Of a DNA stretch of 64,000 nt, positions 18,668 through 27,040 are shown piece after piece. The DNA is from G965200765 sp965203865. Its GTDB lineage: Bacteria > Pseudomonadota > Gammaproteobacteria > Arenicellales > JAJDZL01. Each line of letters starts with the position of its first letter. The stretch's first letter is position 1. The notes under the pieces were generated by a model. The model saw nothing but the letters and a program-made list of their open reading frames with translations. It had not been told where the DNA came from and did no database searches. Position numbers and translations under genes: made by a program. The DNA lies in the NCBI GenBank assembly GCA_965203865.1, contig OZ241916.1:310001-374000 (forward strand), written 5' to 3'.

Positions 18668-18995
18668 CAATATTTGGATGGGTGTAAGCGTTGAGAATGG
18701 AAGATATCAAAGTCGAATAGATCACCTAAGGTCAACTCAGGCCAAATTGAAATTTCTTTCTTTAGAACCATTGCTTGGCCCTTTGCCAAATCTGGTTCTA
18801 GGCGGAATTGATTAGGTTATCGTGGGTGGAGAATCTGGACCCAAATCACGTCCGGTTGCCCCAGACTGGATAACCAATATACGAGACCAGTGCATAGATT
18901 CAAATGTGCCCTTTTTCTTTAAACAATGGGGAGGAAAGAACAAAAAGAAAGCCGGTAGATTGCTTGAGGGTCGAACTTGGGACCAAATGCCTGAT
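18668..18995. repeat. Right copy of the 328-bp direct repeat
   Basis: Partner of 15465-15792. Equal length and a constant offset show a simple duplication with later point mutations. The left edge of this copy is also the break point of the reverse-strand gene fragment at 18436-18667. Confidence 0.88.
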
Positions 18996-19103
18996 AATGA
19001 AGGGTCGGATTTGTTTCCGCCAGCAGAGAAAACACGCTATCCGAGTACCCCCGATTATCGGGAGTATGCGGTTATTCTGGACAGAAGCCGGCAGCATAAC
19101 TGA
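18668..19103 (+). pseudogene. Truncated, interrupted copy of the DUF5131 gene
   Basis: Bases 18668-18995 repeat 15465-15792 of the intact DUF5131 gene at a constant offset of 3203. The first half of the gene is missing. A TAG at 18813-18815 replaces the Trp codon at 15610-15612. After the repeat ends, the frame continues for 36 codons into a different tail, which overlaps sequence related to the small ORF at 19610-19780. It is a decayed duplicate. Confidence 0.85.
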
Positions 19104-19139
19104 ATTTGATTGCTTTGAACAAAAAAGTAAATTGTAACT

Positions 19140-19253
19140 ATGGAAATTCAACTAAATCTTGACGCGCGCCAAGCGATAAAAAAACTGACACAGGCTGGCA
19201 TTGACGAAGAACAGGCGGTACTGTGCTCGGCTCCGAGTAGTACCGGCGACTGA
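19140..19253 (+). pseudogene. Truncated first copy of the DUF1640/CCDC90-like gene
   Basis: The first 26 codons (MEIQLNLDA, then TQAGIDEEQA) match the genes at 19790 and 20981. After GIDEEQA the sequence jumps to material otherwise found downstream of a complete copy, giving 11 unrelated codons and a stop. The join is the left end of the tandem duplication, so this is the scar of a recombination between gene copies. Confidence 0.85.
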
Positions 19254-19479
19254 ATACAAAATGTGAGTGTTCTATGGCTCAATACCTGCGAGTTCTGCTT
19301 GTCAAATTCAAGACAACATTCCAAGCGTAGTTATTCCTCGTCGTTCGGACTGTCCAAGCTCCCGTGCACTTCCCTTGCAATCATGAACAGACGCAACCTA
19401 CTCGAAAAAAGCTTCTCTTGATCTTGATTTGGAGAACGATGCGATGCACTCGAAATGTGCAAATTCACAGGTTTTTTTT

Positions 19480-19510
19480 GGGGTGTATACACTGCATACA
19501 CCCCTTTTTT
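19480..19510 (+). terminator. Rho-independent terminator, unit 1
   Basis: A 9-bp perfect stem GGGGTGTAT / ATACACCCC with a 7-base loop is followed by six T on the plus strand. It ends any transcript coming from the truncated gene at 19140. Confidence 0.65.
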
Positions 19511-19609
19511 GCACATTTAGGAGTGCATTCCGTAAATTTAAAGTCAATAAAAAATACATTTAAAGCAATATTGAGTTTTTTGTTTCAATTCTCACCGCAA
19601 TAGGGAATC

Positions 19610-19780
19610 ATGACGCTTGCTGATGAATTCGGCAAAGCCCGGGAGGCTGCAGGGAAATTCGTTTCCGCCGGCAGAGAAAACACGCTATCCGAGTACACCC
19701 CGATTATCGGGAATATGCGGTTATTCCGGACAGAAGCCGCCAGCATAACTGAATTTGATTACTTCAAGCAAAAAAGGTAA
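19610..19780 (+). CDS. Small ORF upstream of the coiled-coil gene, 56 residues
   Basis: Begins MTLADEFGKAREAAGKF and ends EFDYFKQKR, 9 bases before the coiled-coil gene. The start is preceded by TAGGGAATC, a weak ribosome site. The matching copy in unit 2 has lost one base and is frameshifted, which argues against strong selection, and part of the same sequence forms the tail of the DUF5131 pseudogene. It may be the relic of an older gene. No family was recognised. Confidence 0.35.
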   Translation: MTLADEFGKAREAAGKFVSAGRENTLSEYTPIIGNMRLFRTEAASITEFDYFKQKR

Positions 19781-19789
19781 ATTGTAACT

Positions 19790-20317
19790 ATGGAAATTCA
19801 ACTAAATTTGGACGCACACCAAGCGATAAAAAACCTGACGCAGGCGGGCATTGACGAAGAACAGGCAGCTGCATTGGTTTCTACATTCGGCAGTTTCAGC
19901 AGCAACATTGCGACTAAAGACGACCTTATGGTCGTCAAGCAGGGGTTGACACAGGAGATGAACGCGATGGAAGCCAGACAGTCCCAGAAGAGTGATTATT
20001 TGGAGAAAACCCTGACACAGGAAATGGGTGCCATGGAAGCCAGGCTGGTGCAGGAAATGAGCGCCATGAAAACCAGTCAGTCCCAGAAGGATGATTATTT
20101 GGAGAAAACCCTGACACAGGAAATGGGTGCCATGGAAGCCAGGCTGGTGCAGGAAATGAGCGCCATGAAAACCGGCCAGTCCCAGAAGGATAGTTATTTG
20201 GAGAAAAGCCTGACTAAAGAAATTGCCAAGTCCAGATACATGATGTTTGTTGCAGTAGCGGCGGCAGCAGCTGTTGTGCTGACTTTGCACGAGGCTTTGG
20301 GAAGGTTTCTGAACTAG
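19790..20317 (+). CDS. DUF1640/CCDC90-like coiled-coil membrane protein, copy 2
   Basis: A 175-residue protein. The head is MEIQLNLDAHQAIKNLTQAG plus DEEQAAALV, typical of the small bacterial DUF1640 (CCDC90/MCU-regulator-like) proteins found in many accessory regions. The middle (about 45-140) is a charged coiled coil made of a 33-residue unit present twice. The C-terminus has one hydrophobic segment (MMFVAVAAAAAVVLTLHEAL). The layout is a soluble head and coiled-coil stalk anchored by its C-terminal tail to the membrane. The function is unknown; such genes often lie near toxins or restriction systems. It is one of three copies in tandem, the first of which is truncated. Confidence 0.75.
   Translation: MEIQLNLDAHQAIKNLTQAGIDEEQAAALVSTFGSFSSNIATKDDLMVVKQGLTQEMNAMEARQSQKSDYLEKTLTQEMGAMEARLVQEMSAMKTSQSQKDDYLEKTLTQEMGAMEARLVQEMSAMKTGQSQKDSYLEKSLTKEIAKSRYMMFVAVAAAAAVVLTLHEALGRFLN
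20021..20218 (+). repeat. Two 99-bp repeats coding for a hendecad coiled coil
   Basis: GAAATGGGTGCC recurs at 20021 and 20120, a 99-base period that encodes 33 residues (EMGAMEARLVQEMSAMK and the following SQKDDYLEKTLTQ). 33 equals three 11-residue hendecads, so copy number can change without breaking coiled-coil phase. Confidence 0.85.
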
Positions 20318-20670
20318 CGGCAGAAAAGCGGGGTGCGTTCCGTGGCATGAATGGATAGCGATTCGCAGTCAGGCATGCCAAGGTTGGCCAAGTTGCAGAA
20401 GAACAGGCGGTACTGTGCCTGGCTCTGAATAGTGCCGGCGACTGAATACAAAATGTGAGTGTTCTATGGCTGAATACCTGCGGGTTCTGCTTGTCAAATT
20501 CAAGACAACATTCCAAGCGTAGTTATTCCTCGTCGTTCGGACTGTCCAAGCTCCCGTGCACTTCCCTTGCAATCATGAACAGACGCAACCTACTCGAAAA
20601 AAGCTTCTCTTGATCTTGATTTGGAGAACGATGCGATGCACTCGAAATGTGCAAATTCACAGGTTTTTTT

Positions 20671-20701
20671 GGGGTGTATACACTGTATACACCCCTTTTT
20701 T
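20671..20701 (+). terminator. Rho-independent terminator, unit 2
   Basis: A 10-bp perfect stem GGGGTGTATA / TATACACCCC with a 5-base loop and six following T. It is the unit 2 equivalent of the hairpin at 19480-19510 and lies downstream of the copy 2 coiled-coil gene. Confidence 0.65.
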
Positions 20702-20801
20702 GCACATTTAGGAGTGCATTCCGCAATATTTAAAGTCAATAAAAAATACATTTAAAGCAATATTGAATTTTTTGTTTCAACTCTCGTCGCAATAGGGAAT
20801 C

Positions 20802-20971
20802 ATGACGCTTGCTGATGAATTCGGCAAAGCCCGGGCGGCTGCAGGGAAATTCGTTTCCGCCGGCAGAGAAAACACGCTATCCGAGTACACCCGATTATCG
20901 GGAATATGCGGTTATTCCGGACAGAAGCCGCCAGCATAACTGAATTTGATTACTTCAAGCAAAAAAGGTAA
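20802..20971 (+). pseudogene. Frameshifted copy of the 56-codon ORF
   Basis: Matches 19610-19780 but lacks one C in the run after GAGTACAC, so the frame is lost halfway. It lies 9 bases before the third coiled-coil gene. Confidence 0.6.
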
Positions 20972-20980
20972 ATTGTAACT

Positions 20981-21673
20981 ATGGAAATTCAACTAAATTT
21001 GGACGCACACCAAGCAATAAAAAACCTGACGCAGGCGGGCATTGACGAAGAACAGGCAGCTGCATTGGTTTCTACATTCGGCAGTTTCAGCAGCAACATT
21101 GCGACTAAAGACGACCTTATGGTCGTCAAGCAGGGGTTGACACAGGAGATGAACGCGATGGAAGCCAGACAGTCCCAGAAGAGTGATTATTTGGAGAAAA
21201 CTCTGACGCAGAAAGACGACGCTCTGGAGAAAACCCTGACACAGGAAATGGGTGCCATGGAAGCCAGGCTGGTACAGGAAATGAGCGCCATAGAAGCCAG
21301 GCTGGTGCAGGAAATGAGCGCCGTAAAAACCAGTCAGTCCCAGAAGGATGATTATTTGGAGAAAACCCTGACACAGGAAATGGGTGCCATGGAAGCCAGG
21401 CTGGTGCAGGAAATGAGCGCCATGAAAACCAGTCAGTCCCAGAAGGATGATTATTTGGAGAAAACCCTGACGCAGGAAATGGGTGCCATGGAAGCCAGGC
21501 TGGTGCAGGAAATGAGCGCCATGAAAACCGGCCAGTCCCAGAAGGATAGTTATTTGGAGAAAAGCCTGACTAAAGAAATTGCCAAGTCCAGATACATGAT
21601 GTTTGTTGCAGTAGCGGCGGCAGCAGCTGTTGTGCTGACTTTGCACGAGGCTTTGGGAAGGTTTCTGAACTAG
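20981..21673 (+). CDS. DUF1640/CCDC90-like coiled-coil membrane protein, copy 3
   Basis: A 230-residue version of the protein at 19790, with the same head and the same C-terminal hydrophobic anchor. The stalk is longer by 55 residues: an added LTQKDDALEKT segment, one extra 11-residue step (EARLVQEMSA) and one extra 33-residue unit. All changes are multiples of 11 residues, which keeps the coiled-coil register. It lies in the second unit of the tandem duplication. Function unknown, as for copy 2. Confidence 0.75.
   Translation: MEIQLNLDAHQAIKNLTQAGIDEEQAAALVSTFGSFSSNIATKDDLMVVKQGLTQEMNAMEARQSQKSDYLEKTLTQKDDALEKTLTQEMGAMEARLVQEMSAIEARLVQEMSAVKTSQSQKDDYLEKTLTQEMGAMEARLVQEMSAMKTSQSQKDDYLEKTLTQEMGAMEARLVQEMSAMKTGQSQKDSYLEKSLTKEIAKSRYMMFVAVAAAAAVVLTLHEALGRFLN
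21245..21574 (+). repeat. Three coiled-coil repeats (132 + 99 + 99 bp)
   Basis: GAAATGGG recurs at 21245, 21377 and 21476. The first spacing is 132 = 99 + 33 bases, owing to one extra 11-residue step; the others are 99. The internal near identity shows expansion by slippage or recombination. Confidence 0.85.
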
Positions 21674-21722
21674 CGGCAGAAAAGCGGGGTGCGTTCCGTG
21701 GCATGAATGGATAGCGATTCGC

Positions 21723-22163
21723 AGCCATGCGTGCCGGTTTCGGCCGGGGGTGCAGGAGAATAGTCAATACTTGTCCCGAATGTGCCTGACTCCGAATAGT
21801 GCCTCATTTCAAAATGTGAATGTTTTATAATCAAATAGTTGATTTGGAACATTTCTGGTTTGAATTATTTTTCCTCTTTTCGAACCGCCATTATTGTTTT
21901 GAAATTTTTGGTTGAGTCGTTGAAACTTCCCGCCAGTACTTAATGTCAATTTGCAGGATGGTAGTTTTAATTGATACGAAAGGAAGGGAATTGCAATTGA
22001 TTTGCACTGGCATGTTATAGAAACCTGGAGTGTATATCCTGCAACTTGGGTGTTGGACTGGAAGTTTATTCCAGAGTACCTGCTTGCCAACCCGGTCTTG
22101 AGATTTTGACAACCTGAACAAGACTGTATGACAAAATGTGAATAACTCTCAAGTTGTAGTTTT
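21723..22163. other. Gene-free stretch
   Basis: After the duplicated tail ends at 21722, this AT-rich stretch has no ORF, RNA gene or clear terminator that I can support. It separates the coiled-coil genes from the convergent bolA gene. Confidence 0.4.
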
Positions 22164-22490
22164 TTATGTAATTTGTTCCCCTTTTTTACCCCCTAAGCAA
22201 AGAGGGGAATCTGGAATGCTCTTTTCTGTATTGCTCCACTCTTCAGGGGTCAAAGTATGCATTGATAGCGCGTGGACTTGACCGGCAAGTTGCTCGGTTA
22301 GCAATTGATTAATCATTCGGTGACGTGCAACAAGATTTTTCCCTGTGAACTCTTCTGAAACAGCAATCACTTTGAAGTGTGTTTCGGACCCTGGTGGCAC
22401 ATTGTGCATTCCGCTCTCATTGATTACTTCAAGATGTAGCGGATTTAATGCTTTTTGCAGATTATCTTCTATTTGAGATTGAACTATCAC
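22164..22490 (-). CDS. bolA: BolA-family protein
   Basis: About 108 residues from a GTG at 22490. The BolA core is complete: QIEDNLQKALNPLHLEVINE, then HFKVIAVSEEF, LVARHRMINQLL, and the C-terminal VHALSMHTLTPEEW. BolA proteins bind monothiol glutaredoxins and Fe-S clusters and act in iron regulation and morphology; the conserved His in RHRM belongs to this role. The frame extends 54 codons further upstream, but that part is low complexity and AT-rich and is not expected for the family, so I place the start at GTG. No operon partner is evident. Confidence 0.85.
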   Translation of the reverse strand: MIVQSQIEDNLQKALNPLHLEVINESGMHNVPPGSETHFKVIAVSEEFTGKNLVARHRMINQLLTEQLAGQVHALSMHTLTPEEWSNTEKSIPDSPLCLGGKKGEQIT

Positions 22491-22858
22491 GATTCGGTCA
22501 ATGTTTGAATAGCAAGTATAGTGATACAGAATTATATGCAGAATTTGCAGATTTTGAAAATAAATAGATTTTGAACTGATAGTATTTTCCATATTGTTGA
22601 ATACGGCGATAACCTTAATCAAGTTGAGGTTTCTGCTTGGATGATAGTGCAATCGATATTGTCTGATTGGTCAAGTTGGTTTGTAAGCGCGAGATGCCCA
22701 GGATGGTTTTTTCTCGTTCTGGCAGGCTTGGGCGAGATGTAGGCTTCACAGCGGATTTCGACGCGCAAAAATGTGTCCATAATCTCTCACGGAAAATTGA
22801 TGTAGAATGGATGGTTTGAACTATGTAAAAAAACTTCCGAATTATGTTGCTAGCAATC
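22491..22858. other. Intergenic region between divergent genes
   Basis: Between bolA (leftward) and the ribbon-helix-helix gene (rightward). It is AT-rich and probably holds both promoters, but no -35/-10 pair stands out. I see no gene. Confidence 0.35.
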
Positions 22859-23140
22859 ATGAGAAAGACAATTACACTTACAGACAGAGATCTGAAAGAA
22901 GCGAAAAAGATCGCAATTGATGATGAAACTAGTCTGACTCGGCTAGTAGAGCGTGCGATTCTGTATCGGTTGCACAATGTCTATGACAACATCGCACCGG
23001 AGAAATTGAAAAAGTGGAAATCTAGACCTCGCTTCAATTCGGAAGAATACGAGAAGAATTTAGAGCCATGCCTATTGGGGCGCGGTGATATGCAAGTAGC
23101 AAGGTTTTTACCGCTAAACGATAATGATGAGACATCATGA
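22859..23140 (+). CDS. Ribbon-helix-helix-like small protein
   Basis: 93 residues from the ATG at 22859. The N-terminus RKTITLTDRDLKEAKKIA, then TSLTRLVERAILYRL, fits a ribbon-helix-helix DNA-binding fold (one strand, two helices), as in many antitoxins. The C-terminal half is polar and would be the toxin-binding part. No toxin gene follows within 230 bases, so it is an orphan or the remnant of a toxin-antitoxin pair. Family membership is inferred from the pattern only. Confidence 0.55.
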   Translation: MRKTITLTDRDLKEAKKIAIDDETSLTRLVERAILYRLHNVYDNIAPEKLKKWKSRPRFNSEEYEKNLEPCLLGRGDMQVARFLPLNDNDETS

Positions 23141-23372
23141 TTGCAGTGACAGCTTGAAGCATTTGAACGAGGTTCGTCAAAATGGGGTATCCCACAAGTT
23201 GCCAGCTTGAAACGGGAACGATTGCCAACCACTTACAAAAGAGGTTTACCAGCGCCACAATGGATTTGTAAACGTCAGGCATATATTCACAATCGAAATT
23301 CCAGTAATCTACAAGTACTAGCTGAAAAGGCTAGTTCCGAGAACAGCTTTCATACAAATATTTCATAGAAGA

Positions 23373-23633
23373 ATGAATAAGCCAGACCAACTGAAGAAAA
23401 CAACTCTGAACCTTGACGACAAGTTGCTTCAGGCAGCCAAGGAACGCGCTGAAATTGAGGGTGCAACACTGTCTGAGTGGCTTGCACAAGCCGTGGATCT
23501 CTATTTGACCAATCACTGGAAAATTGATGCCGGTATATATCTCGTGCCTGACAGTGCCCAAAAAATTGCTGAGGTCATGTGGGGTAAAACTCGGCACAAA
23601 TCCCCGGCAGTATCAAAGCAAGCTCGTACATAG
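23373..23633 (+). CDS. Ribbon-helix-helix antitoxin-like protein
   Basis: 86 residues. KKTTLNLDDKLLQAAKERAE, then GATLSEWLAQAVDLYL, is a typical ribbon-helix-helix domain of antitoxins of the VapB/CopG type. No toxin gene is adjacent on either side. A 7-bp hairpin (GCAAGCG/CGCTTGC, 23642-23661) follows 8 bases after the stop but has no T run. It is the second orphan antitoxin-like gene within 800 bases, which fits a decaying accessory region. Confidence 0.6.
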   Translation: MNKPDQLKKTTLNLDDKLLQAAKERAEIEGATLSEWLAQAVDLYLTNHWKIDAGIYLVPDSAQKIAEVMWGKTRHKSPAVSKQART

Positions 23634-23840
23634 GCAGACAAGCAAGCGTCTTGTCGCTTGCATCTGTTCCCAAGTATTACCATGAATCTAGTTCTTAGTG
23701 TGCTGAAACTAATTCTTCATAGATATGTAGTTACTGCTCATAAACTACCTAGCAAGCTTTTTCTATCAGCATCACTACCTTTATCTCCGCTTTGTTGCAC
23801 TGATGGTTTACTCAACTTTAATTTCTTTCTTACGAGATTA

Positions 23841-24533
23841 CTATACAAGTGGAGCCAGCAATTTTCTAAATCCTTGTATTGCGGATTCAACAAATTCTGG
23901 TTTCATTTCTTTGAAATACTCCAGTTCGTGTATTGGTTTAGTTACAAGCCGTTTTCCTTCAAGTAGAGTCATAATCTGTAAATCAACATCGGGAAAATAT
24001 GACATCAACGTATAAGTTGAGCGATTGGCTATTTGACTATCAATTGAAGGAAATATATTTTCTCCTCCCAGTTGTGTTTCTAATTGAAGCAGACAGCAGG
24101 TTAAATTTGGAAATAGCTTCTTGAGTAAATAAAAATCTACAAGTATCCGCTTAAGCATGGCATTTTCCGTATAAGCCTTGCATTCTACAGCCATAACAAA
24201 CTTACCGTCGATATGAACATGTTTATCCACACCTGCTTCATAGTAGATATTAGACTGATTAGTGTTTATTTCATTTTGTATTTCTTGGGGAAATGTTTCT
24301 GTATGCTCTTTTTGAACATAAATTTTATGTTTCTTGTTTACGAACTTTAATCGGTCCAAATTGCCACCTGTATTATTCCAGGCTTGTTGAATAATTAATT
24401 CTGAAATTTGTTCAACCAGTTTCCCTTTGCTGGAGCGCATTATCCCGCCAGGTGCTCGACCTGCATCTTCCTCTGACTCTCTTAGAATATTTTGGACATT
24501 TAATGTATAAAGTTCAATAATTTGGTCAATCAT
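23841..24533 (-). CDS. Type II restriction endonuclease (pair 3)
   Basis: A 230-residue protein downstream of a methyltransferase on the same strand. HIDGKFVMAVECKAY (about residues 107-121) gives the Asp and Glu-x-Lys of a PD-(D/E)XK nuclease. Near residue 30, GGIMRSSKGKLVEQISELII resembles the N-terminal helix region of several type II enzymes. I cannot name the family or target. The gene lies 37 bases after the methyltransferase stop, and together they form the third R-M pair of the island. Confidence 0.7.
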   Translation of the reverse strand: MIDQIIELYTLNVQNILRESEEDAGRAPGGIMRSSKGKLVEQISELIIQQAWNNTGGNLDRLKFVNKKHKIYVQKEHTETFPQEIQNEINTNQSNIYYEAGVDKHVHIDGKFVMAVECKAYTENAMLKRILVDFYLLKKLFPNLTCCLLQLETQLGGENIFPSIDSQIANRSTYTLMSYFPDVDLQIMTLLEGKRLVTKPIHELEYFKEMKPEFVESAIQGFRKLLAPLV

Positions 24534-24570
24534 AAGTTTTTGAACCTAGTGAGGGACTGACAAAGCTACT

Positions 24571-25785
24571 TTATATGAGAAACTTGGATAGTCTGGCTTC
24601 AGCTGTCTCGCAATATTCTTTGGATGTGTCAATGCCAAGAAATTTTCGCTGATTTTTCTTCGCAGAAACACAAGTAGTTCCTGCACCTGCAAATGGATCC
24701 AATATTGTGTCGCCTTTGAAACTGAATAGTAGCAGGACTCGATTTGCCAATTCTTCGGGAAACATTGCCGGGTGATTGAACTGCTTCATATTTCGTTCCG
24801 GCGCAATTGACCATTTTCCGATCACCCACTTTTTGAAAGATTCAACAGTTATGTCCGCATTTTCTGCACTGCCTGGTTTCTTGAGATCTCCCTTGCAAAA
24901 AATTTCCAGAAACTCCCATGTATATTTCAGATATGGACTTGACGGACTCTTCCAGCTTCCCCATGCCGTGTACTTGCAATTGTAGTTGTTCTTTTCCCAC
25001 AGAATTTCACCTTTCCATATCATTCTTCGGTTCATAAGGTGATTTGAAATAATGTGATGACTTGGTATGTAGTCAGAAAACAACGGTTGAACATTGATTA
25101 CAAGCCGCCCTCCAAATTTCAGGACTCGAATGCATTCATCAAAAACACTGAACAATTTAGCAAAATACGCTTCCCAGTCTGTTGTGTCATTTGACTGGTC
25201 GTAATTCAATCCAAAGTTATACGGAGGAGATGTAAATACAAGGTCAACACAGTTGTCGGGCAGTTGCTTTAAAACAAGCTCACTATCCCCCTGGATAATT
25301 TTATTTTCAAACTCCATTGGCATTTTTTTGGTCTTTTCTGCAAAATTATGATCGTTTGCATAAAAGTGCTTCCCTCGGCGAGTTTCTTTTCTCTTTCTTC
25401 CCGCAACCTTTCTTTCTTTGTTGAATCCCACATAAAGACGTTTTTTGCCCCTGAGCCCGTAACTTCCAATTCCATAGACGGTTTTTTGTAATTGAGCAAG
25501 AAAATCTTGTTGAATTTTGTTGACTTCTTCTATTTTTCCTTTCGGATTCTTTGTCAAGTTTTCAATGATTTCTTCCAATTTATTGATTTCAAGTTCGCGA
25601 AGCCATAATTCAAAGTTATTTCCATTGCGAAAAACACGTAGTTCATCAGGCTTGAAACTCTTGTTCACTGAGTCCAATAGGGTATCAATGGATTCATCAA
25701 GTAATTGAACAGACTCGTCATTGTCTTTCAACAATGTATTGTTCAGTTGAAAATCAACCCTTTTGAAGTGTTCAATATCTGGCAT
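24571..25785 (-). CDS. Type II DNA methyltransferase (pair 3)
   Basis: A 404-residue enzyme. The N-terminal ~165 residues are an uncommon, lysine-rich, helical extension (RKRKETRRGKHFYANDHNF). Then follow a pre-motif region (IIQGDSELVLKQLPDNCVDL), catalytic motif IV TSPPYNFGLNYD (about residue 187) and, near the C-terminus, AdoMet motif I DPFAGAGTTC with FLGIDTSKEYCETA. Motif IV before I marks the beta class. It methylates N4-cytosine or N6-adenine; the target is unknown. The extension may bind DNA or its partner enzyme. Confidence 0.85.
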   Translation of the reverse strand: MPDIEHFKRVDFQLNNTLLKDNDESVQLLDESIDTLLDSVNKSFKPDELRVFRNGNNFELWLRELEINKLEEIIENLTKNPKGKIEEVNKIQQDFLAQLQKTVYGIGSYGLRGKKRLYVGFNKERKVAGRKRKETRRGKHFYANDHNFAEKTKKMPMEFENKIIQGDSELVLKQLPDNCVDLVFTSPPYNFGLNYDQSNDTTDWEAYFAKLFSVFDECIRVLKFGGRLVINVQPLFSDYIPSHHIISNHLMNRRMIWKGEILWEKNNYNCKYTAWGSWKSPSSPYLKYTWEFLEIFCKGDLKKPGSAENADITVESFKKWVIGKWSIAPERNMKQFNHPAMFPEELANRVLLLFSFKGDTILDPFAGAGTTCVSAKKNQRKFLGIDTSKEYCETAEARLSKFLI

Positions 25786-25814
25786 GTTGTTTTGTCCGAT
25801 TTGAAATACTGGTG

Positions 25815-26537
25815 CTATTTTGCTTTGGTATTTAACAGGTCGTCGTGAAATTTAAACGGGTATACACAAGCTGTCAGAAAGATAACCAGTCCGCCAACAT
25901 TAATCAGCATTAATGCCGCGAATAGAAATTTGGAGGCTAAAGGCCCCAAGGCTCCGGTTGACAGGATATGAATGCTGCACAAGTAAACTGCAACAACGTG
26001 CAAGGCATACATTCCAAGAGACAGAGACAAAAGCACAATGGCAAGAATGACTGCTGCTACAGCGTGAATTGCCCCTGATTGAAGCCCTTGCATTTTTGGA
26101 GCCAAAACTTCCCAGACGTAGTCGATTGATATCAAGCTGCCCATGTAGAATTCCGGGATGCTTTTTTCATTTCTTTTCCTGAGTGCAGCCTTGATGATTG
26201 CCTTGTAGGCTTGATAGTTGATGAATTGGTAAACACTGTAAAGAAAAGCTAGGGAAGCGAGCGATACTCCGATTTCAACGATGCCCACAAATGAAGCGAT
26301 TTCATTCCCCATCAATTTCACCTTCACTTCAACGCCGGAAAGGATTAGAAGCAGAAGAACATCAAAGAGAATCATTACAACTATCGCTCTGTTGACGAGT
26401 CGCTGAGGGATCTCGGACTTTTCTCCCATGCGGTGCAAGAATCTGTCGTTGTACAAATTCTTCCATTCAATTTGACCCAGCTCGTTTTCGAATGAAAACG
26501 CATATCTGGTAATCAGCCTTTGCCGGATTTTATTCAT
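25815..26537 (-). CDS. Hypothetical four-helix membrane protein
   Basis: 240 residues, not recognised. Four hydrophobic segments are visible, at about residues 50-68 (AIVVMILFDVLLLLILSGV), 82-105, 158-190 and 205-226. The first 45 residues are charged and presumably cytosolic. It lies 29 bases upstream of the R-M pair 3 methyltransferase on the same strand, so it may be co-transcribed with it. There is no basis for a function. Confidence 0.6.
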   Translation of the reverse strand: MNKIRQRLITRYAFSFENELGQIEWKNLYNDRFLHRMGEKSEIPQRLVNRAIVVMILFDVLLLLILSGVEVKVKLMGNEIASFVGIVEIGVSLASLAFLYSVYQFINYQAYKAIIKAALRKRNEKSIPEFYMGSLISIDYVWEVLAPKMQGLQSGAIHAVAAVILAIVLLSLSLGMYALHVVAVYLCSIHILSTGALGPLASKFLFAALMLINVGGLVIFLTACVYPFKFHDDLLNTKAK

Positions 26538-26797
26538 GTTTTTACATATTGAGGTGTAATCAAAAGAAATTATAAGGATAAGTTGACAAAATCAAGGTAC
26601 TGCTTTCAAAAACCAATGCTTTTAGAAAATCAACAAGTCTTTTTTGAATACTACAGCGGCATACGGATGTATAATCAAGAGTGATTGACAAAGACATGCT
26701 TATAGAGTCAGGTGGCCGGCGGGAAATTGAAACCAGCACTCTTGGCAAATCTGTTCCTTCCAGCGCACGCTACTTGCAAAGACAAGAGGTGAAATTC

Positions 26798-27040
26798 ATG
26801 ACAAAAATAACCGTCGCACAGGCCCGAAGAAAAATATTTCGCTTGGTTGACCAAGTCACATCCACTCGCGAGCCGGTTGTAATAACAGGCAAGAAAAGCA
26901 ATGCGTTGTTGATTTCTGAAGAGGAGTGGGACTCTATGCAGGAAACACTTTATCTTCCTTCAATTCCGGGAATGGGAGATTCAATTCGGCAAGGACTGAA
27001 TGAAGACTTGAATGATTGCAGTCAAGAACTTGACTGGTAA
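26798..27040 (+). CDS. Phd/YefM-type antitoxin
   Basis: 80 residues starting at the ATG at 26798, which has an AGAGGTG ribosome site. MTKITVAQARRKIFRLVDQV and PVVITGKKSNALLISEEEWD are the classic Phd/YefM fold that binds DNA and neutralises a RelE/YoeB-type toxin. The next codon after the stop is the ATG of a broken toxin. The longer frame starting at 26681 has no family support. The gene likely repressed its own promoter. Confidence 0.88.
   Translation: MTKITVAQARRKIFRLVDQVTSTREPVVITGKKSNALLISEEEWDSMQETLYLPSIPGMGDSIRQGLNEDLNDCSQELDW

Larger units (their letters stand above)
19211..21722. repeat. Tandem duplication of a ~1.2-kb unit
   Basis: Unit 1 (19211-20366) and unit 2 (20403-21722) have the same content: an AT-rich leader with a hairpin terminator, a 56-codon ORF, a coiled-coil gene and a 49-bp tail ending CGATTCGCAG. 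They are offset by 1191-1192 bases up to the genes and are nearly identical outside the internal coiled-coil repeats. The near identity indicates a recent event. Confidence 0.88.

Noticed and set aside
19331..19516. 61-codon minus-strand frame, with a related frame at 20523-20726
   Set aside because: The frames differ where the T run of the terminator differs by one base, so the reading frame is not conserved between the two copies. The similarity is explained by the tandem duplication.
19802..21646. Long minus-strand frames antisense to the coiled-coil genes
   Set aside because: They mirror the 99-bp repeats of the plus-strand genes and begin and end with them; the plus-strand products have a sensible architecture.
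19211..21722. CRISPR array
   Set aside because: The repeats here are coding 99-bp units and 1.2-kb units; there are no short repeats with unique spacers and no cas genes in the window.
22491..22652. 54-codon N-terminal extension of BolA
   Set aside because: It is AT-rich and has no family counterpart; the BolA core starts right after the GTG at 22490.
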